Below are positions 60,826-64,000 of a stretch of DNA of 64,000 nt, in pieces (within the stretch, counting starts at the first letter, position 1; each line of letters begins with the position of its first letter). The position numbers and the translations under genes are program-made. The stretch lies in assembly GCA_030426805.1 (NCBI GenBank), contig JAUHXU010000002.1, forward strand, positions 558,001 through 622,000, in the 5' to 3' direction. The stretch is from a bacterium (GTDB lineage: Bacteria; Planctomycetota; JAFGQW01). The notes beneath the pieces were generated by a model. It was not told the origin of the DNA, did not search any database, and saw nothing but the letters and a program-made list of their open reading frames with translations.

Positions 60826-61854
60826 ATGAGACGCTACGTACTCGCCGTCGCCATGGGCTGCATGGTCGCGGCGCCGACGGTTGCCCAGAGCAACGCCTAC
60901 TTCCCCAGCAACCAGCCATCGGGCGGTTCGACGAACACGTTCCCGTTCGGCAACGCGTTCGGGCCGAACTGGCGCTACCACGGACTGCTCTCCGCCGCGA
61001 ACCTGCCGACGAGCAAGATCAAGATCACCGACATCTCGGTCGCGCCGTCCTCGTTCAGCGCGACGTCGGGCACCGGCTTCGCCGCGTCGCAGTTCCAGAT
61101 CCGGATGGATCACTACGCCGGTGCGACGTTGTCGACGGTCTTCGGGAGCCACCTCGGCCCGTGCCCGATCGATCTCTACGACGGTCCGATCACGATGTCG
61201 CCGGTGACGCTCTCCTCGTGGAACGCCGTCGGCCTGCAGACCTCGTTCGGCTACGACGGTGATCTCGTGCCGCAGCCGAACCTCGTGTTCGAGATCCGCT
61301 ACCAGGGCCGCTCGACGGTGTCGTCGAACCCGCTCGCCGGCTTCCGCAGCTTCTCCGACGGCACGGCGTCGATGCCGCGCCTCTGGTCGAACACCGGCGG
61401 CGGCACGCCGACCGCGGCCGATCCGTACTCGGCGACCTACGGTCGCTACTCGGGCACGGGCGGCATCCGCGTGTGCCTGACCTACTCGACGACCTGCATC
61501 TGCGACGCGCCCGCGACCGCGAAGCTCGGCACGACGATGCCGATTCGCCTGATCGGCATGACCCCGGCGCAGCCGTACCAGATCGCCACCTCGTTCGGTC
61601 AGCGTCCGATCTTCAGCCTCGGGACCTGCTCGATCGCGCTGACCCCGGACGACCTGTTCCGCCTGTCGACGTCGGGCGCGGTGCCGGCGCTGTTCGGCGG
61701 CTACGCCGGCAACGTGCCGGCGAGCGGCAACGTCACGGCGACGCTCTCGATCCCCGCGATCCCGGTGCTCGCCGGCGTCTGCATCTACAGTGCGGGGGTG
61801 GGTGTCAACCCGCTGTGCTGCACGAACACCGAGGGAACGCAGCTCACCCCGTAG
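60826..61854 (+). CDS. Exported protein of unknown function
   Basis: 342 aa from ATG 60826. Signal peptide MRRYVLAVAMGCMVAAPTVAQ. The mature protein is beta-rich and serine/threonine/glycine-rich: NTFPFGNAFGPNWRYHGLLS, VAPSSFSATSGTGFAASQFQ, IRYQGRSTVSSNPLAGFRSF, and a C-terminal module with TMPIRLIGMTPAQPYQIATS and the closing GVNPLCCTNTEGTQLTP. This looks like a surface or exported protein of a lineage-specific family. It is a single-gene unit with its own promoter (60721-60750) and terminator (61869-61910), which suggests substantial expression. Confidence 0.85.
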   Translation: MRRYVLAVAMGCMVAAPTVAQSNAYFPSNQPSGGSTNTFPFGNAFGPNWRYHGLLSAANLPTSKIKITDISVAPSSFSATSGTGFAASQFQIRMDHYAGATLSTVFGSHLGPCPIDLYDGPITMSPVTLSSWNAVGLQTSFGYDGDLVPQPNLVFEIRYQGRSTVSSNPLAGFRSFSDGTASMPRLWSNTGGGTPTAADPYSATYGRYSGTGGIRVCLTYSTTCICDAPATAKLGTTMPIRLIGMTPAQPYQIATSFGQRPIFSLGTCSIALTPDDLFRLSTSGAVPALFGGYAGNVPASGNVTATLSIPAIPVLAGVCIYSAGVGVNPLCCTNTEGTQLTP

Positions 61855-61868
61855 CCGCTTCCCGTCGA

Positions 61869-61910
61869 GACGCCCCGGACCCGGCTGCGTTGCAACCGGG
61901 CCGGGGCGTC
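61869..61910 (+). terminator. Strong hairpin terminator after the exported protein gene
   Basis: GACGCCCCGG-A-CCCGG pairs with CCGGG-CCGGGGCGTC around a small loop that itself holds TGC/GCA. The stem is 15 bp with one bulged base, 14 nt after the stop. Only a weak T run (GCCCGTTTCG) follows, so it may be a stem-stabilised 3' end and not a classic intrinsic terminator. Confidence 0.7.
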
Positions 61911-62044
61911 GCCCGTTTCGTGTGTGGGGCGCGTCCGAAACCGCCCGGTGCGAACGGGTTTCTCTTGTGACGGCCACCTCGGTCGAACTACGATACGCGG
62001 GTGGACGTCCCGCCGGACGACCCGGATTTGGAGTGCCCGTCGGG

Positions 62045-63187
62045 ATGGATTTCGCCGCGCTCAAAGAAGAGAACAGCCGTCTGTTGCGCGAGGATTGGGC
62101 CGAGAAGCGCGAGGTCTTTCGGGCGATGCCCGAGATCGTCAATCTCAACCACTCCAACGCGTGCAACCTGCGGTGCGTCACCTGCTGGCACCACACCGGT
62201 GTCCCGATCCACGGGATCAAGCTCAACGAGGTGGAGCGCATCGCGCACCAGTTGTTCCCCACGGCGCAGAAGGTGATCCTCACCGCCGCCGGCGAACCGC
62301 TGATCAACCACTTCGACGAGATCTCGACCCTCGCTGCGCACTACCAGACGAAGATCGACATGTTCACGTCGTGCTTGAACATGACCGAGGAGCGGTTCCG
62401 CAAGGCGCGCCCGTGGTTCGACATCCTGCACGTCTCGATGGACTGCCCGAACAAGGAGGGCTACGAGCGCGTTCGCGTGCGCTCGAACTACGAGACGGTC
62501 GTCGAGAACCTCCAGATGATGAAGCGGATCATGGACGAGGAGGGCAAGCCCTTCCTCTACCACTGCCAGGCCGCCTTGCTGAAGAGCACGATTCAATACC
62601 TGCCGGACTTCGTCCGCTTCGCACACGAACTCGGCTTCGATCTGCTGCACGTGCAGCGCCTCTTCAAGACCCACGACGGACTCGAGGAAGAGGACATCCT
62701 GACGCAGATGCCGCGTGAGGAACTCGACGCGATCGTCGCGGAGGCGTCGCAGGAGGCGCGCCTGCTCAACTTCTCGCTCGTGCTTCACGAGATCGGGTAT
62801 CCGAACGTGTGGAGCGATCCGCTGCCGCGTCCCGAGAACCCGAAGCTGATGACGTACAAGGAGAACGGGACGTGTTGGTTCGTCGGACAGGGGCTCGGGA
62901 TCAACCACGCCGGCGAGGCGTTTCCGTGCTGCTACCCGACCGACATCTACCTCGGCAACGTCCTGGAGGAGCCGATCCGGAAGGTGTGGAACGGGCCGGC
63001 CATTCGCAAGCTCCGCCGGCAATTCCACACGAAGAAGCTCAACCCGTTCTGCGAGAACTGCTTCCTCGTCAACGAGAACCCGAGTGACGAGCGCAACTTC
63101 GACTTCTACAAGCGCAAGGCGCGGATGCGCGTCTTCAACATCCGCAAGCAGCTCTCCAAGCGCGTCGTCGAGGTGGTCGGCGGCTGA
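62045..63187 (+). CDS. Radical SAM protein with SPASM-like C-terminus
   Basis: 380 aa from ATG 62045; a GTG 11-12 nt upstream is an alternative start. The [4Fe-4S] site is NHSNACNLRCVTCWHH (Cys40, Cys44, Cys47; CxxxCxxC). The SAM-binding barrel follows with ILTAAGEPLINHFDEI and FDILHVSMDCPNKEGYERVR. The C-terminus has further cysteines (TCWFVGQGLGINHAGEAFPC, then CY, and LNPFCENCFLVNE), as in SPASM/Twitch auxiliary-cluster domains, which occur in enzymes that modify peptides or sugars. The stop overlaps the next start as TGATG, tying it to a secreted transglutaminase. Substrate unknown. Confidence 0.88.
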   Translation: MDFAALKEENSRLLREDWAEKREVFRAMPEIVNLNHSNACNLRCVTCWHHTGVPIHGIKLNEVERIAHQLFPTAQKVILTAAGEPLINHFDEISTLAAHYQTKIDMFTSCLNMTEERFRKARPWFDILHVSMDCPNKEGYERVRVRSNYETVVENLQMMKRIMDEEGKPFLYHCQAALLKSTIQYLPDFVRFAHELGFDLLHVQRLFKTHDGLEEEDILTQMPREELDAIVAEASQEARLLNFSLVLHEIGYPNVWSDPLPRPENPKLMTYKENGTCWFVGQGLGINHAGEAFPCCYPTDIYLGNVLEEPIRKVWNGPAIRKLRRQFHTKKLNPFCENCFLVNENPSDERNFDFYKRKARMRVFNIRKQLSKRVVEVVGG

Positions 63188-64000
63188 TGGGCGTGGGGGT
63201 GGTACGGGCAGGACGTCTCGGTGTCGCGATCGCGGCCGCGACCGTCCTCACCGTCACTGCCTCGGCTCAGCCCGCGCCGAAGAACCCGGCGCCGACGAAG
63301 CGGCGCGTCGAACTCCTGCAGCGCTTCGTCGTCAAGGGGAGCGGTAGCACGCGCCGCGTCGATCTGCTCGCGTGGATCCCGCGCACCGAGCCCGGGTGCC
63401 AGCGCGTGATTCGGCAGCACGTGCCGCGCAAGGCGAAGGTGTTCGAGAGCGGCGGGAACCGATACGTGCGCCTCACCGTGCAGGCGCCCGGCACGGCGAC
63501 GACCGTCGTCGTCAGGACGACGCTCGACCTTCTGCCCAGCGGCCTCGCGTCGGCCCGCGCCGCCCGTCGACCGCGCAAGGCCAACCGGGCCGAGATCGCA
63601 CGCTGCCTGCGCCCGGAGCGGTTTCTCGAAAGCCGTGCCCCGGCGCTCGTCGCGTTCGTCGACGCCGTGGACGGGAGCAACGCGCGCGATCCGGTCGATC
63701 GCGTGCGGGCGCTCTACACGGCGGTGCTCGAAGCGCTGCAACCCGGCAACTACGATCCCGGCGAGGGCGGCGCGTTGCGCGCGCTCGAACGCCGGACCGG
63801 CGACTGCACCGAGTACAGCGACCTGCTGACGGCGTCATGCCGTGCGCGCGGCATTCCGGCGCGCGTGGTCGGCGGGCTGACGACGAAGTGGTCGGACGTG
63901 CCGCAGCACTCGTGGGTCGAGGTCCACCTGGCGGGCATCGGATGGGTCGCCGTCGACCCGCGCCACGGCGAGCGGCCGGGCCGCGGATTCGATCGACTCG
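63187..64000 (+). CDS. Exported transglutaminase-domain protein (runs off the window end)
   Basis: 271 codons are open to the window edge without a stop, so the 3' end is missing. ATG 63187 shares one base with the radical SAM stop. Signal peptide about residues 1-28 (GRLGVAIAAATVLTVTASAQ). The transglutaminase core is at about residues 195-260: RTGDCTEYSDLLTASCRARG with the catalytic Cys, IPARVVGGL, QHSWVEVHLAGIGWVAVDPR with His and Asp. The N-terminal part (30-190) is a beta-rich region as in secreted transglutaminase/protease-like proteins. Coupling to the radical SAM enzyme suggests a shared substrate. Confidence 0.85.
   Translation, partial: MGVGVVRAGRLGVAIAAATVLTVTASAQPAPKNPAPTKRRVELLQRFVVKGSGSTRRVDLLAWIPRTEPGCQRVIRQHVPRKAKVFESGGNRYVRLTVQAPGTATTVVVRTTLDLLPSGLASARAARRPRKANRAEIARCLRPERFLESRAPALVAFVDAVDGSNARDPVDRVRALYTAVLEALQPGNYDPGEGGALRALERRTGDCTEYSDLLTASCRARGIPARVVGGLTTKWSDVPQHSWVEVHLAGIGWVAVDPRHGERPGRGFDRL

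Noticed and set aside
1..64000. CRISPR arrays, tRNA or rRNA genes, insertion sequences
   Set aside because: No regularly spaced repeats, no T-loop-like GGTTCGAATCC pattern and no transposase or integrase motifs were seen by reading; a dedicated scan was not possible.

Overview
The window is about 64 kb of very GC-rich bacterial chromosome, densely coding on both strands. The gene set suggests a member of the Planctomycetota or a close relative: many exported HEAT-repeat proteins, small families of large exported proteins with no recognised function, a lipoprotein with a DUF1573 domain, a MoxR/DUF58/transglutaminase operon, an AlgI-type O-acetyltransferase and several GT-C membrane glycosyltransferases. 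This placement is an inference from gene content. No rRNA, tRNA, insertion sequence or CRISPR array was seen. Starts were chosen from Shine-Dalgarno matches, signal peptides and gene overlaps; GTG and TTG starts are common.

Layout. 1-3.3 kb: exported and membrane proteins of unknown role. 3.3-8.3 kb: a 638-nt gene-free stretch holding an inverted repeat, then carB and carA with a GTGA overlap. 8.4-15.1 kb: a tandem pair of exported paralogues, a GT-C glycosyltransferase, a membrane protein with a helix-hairpin-helix tail and a lipoprotein. 15.1-20.8 kb: a GC-rich repeat patch, a DUF3160 protein coupled to a conserved unknown, then an SGNH/MBOAT O-acetylation pair. 20.9-33 kb: exported HEAT proteins, an esterase, peptidase T, a carboxypeptidase G2-like peptidase, a third exported paralogue, a PrsW-like protein, and two large HEAT proteins flanking a metallophosphatase.

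33-36.5 kb is the most interesting part. On the minus strand lies what looks like a complete retron: a TATAAT promoter, a roughly 180-nt non-coding RNA with perfect 10-nt a1/a2 repeats, two msr-like hairpins and a 19-bp msd-like hairpin, then a reverse transcriptase carrying the retron motifs NAxxH, YADD and VTG. The RT overlaps by 16 nt a DNA adenine methyltransferase with a TaqI-like recognition domain, which overlaps by 1 nt a small Bor-like lipoprotein. A methyltransferase is not among the retron accessory proteins I know, so this may be an undescribed retron type.

36.6-64 kb: an RmlC-like epimerase, a DUF1573 lipoprotein, the MoxR-DUF58-transglutaminase operon, an ABC-class ATPase, a sugar-isomerase-like TIM barrel, an FAD oxidoreductase, an HscC-type Hsp70 operon with a J-like protein lacking HPD, two GT-C proteins, an isochorismatase-like hydrolase, a thioredoxin-fold protein without CxxC, DNA polymerase IV, an exported protein with a clear promoter and terminator, and a radical SAM protein overlapping a transglutaminase gene that runs off the window end.
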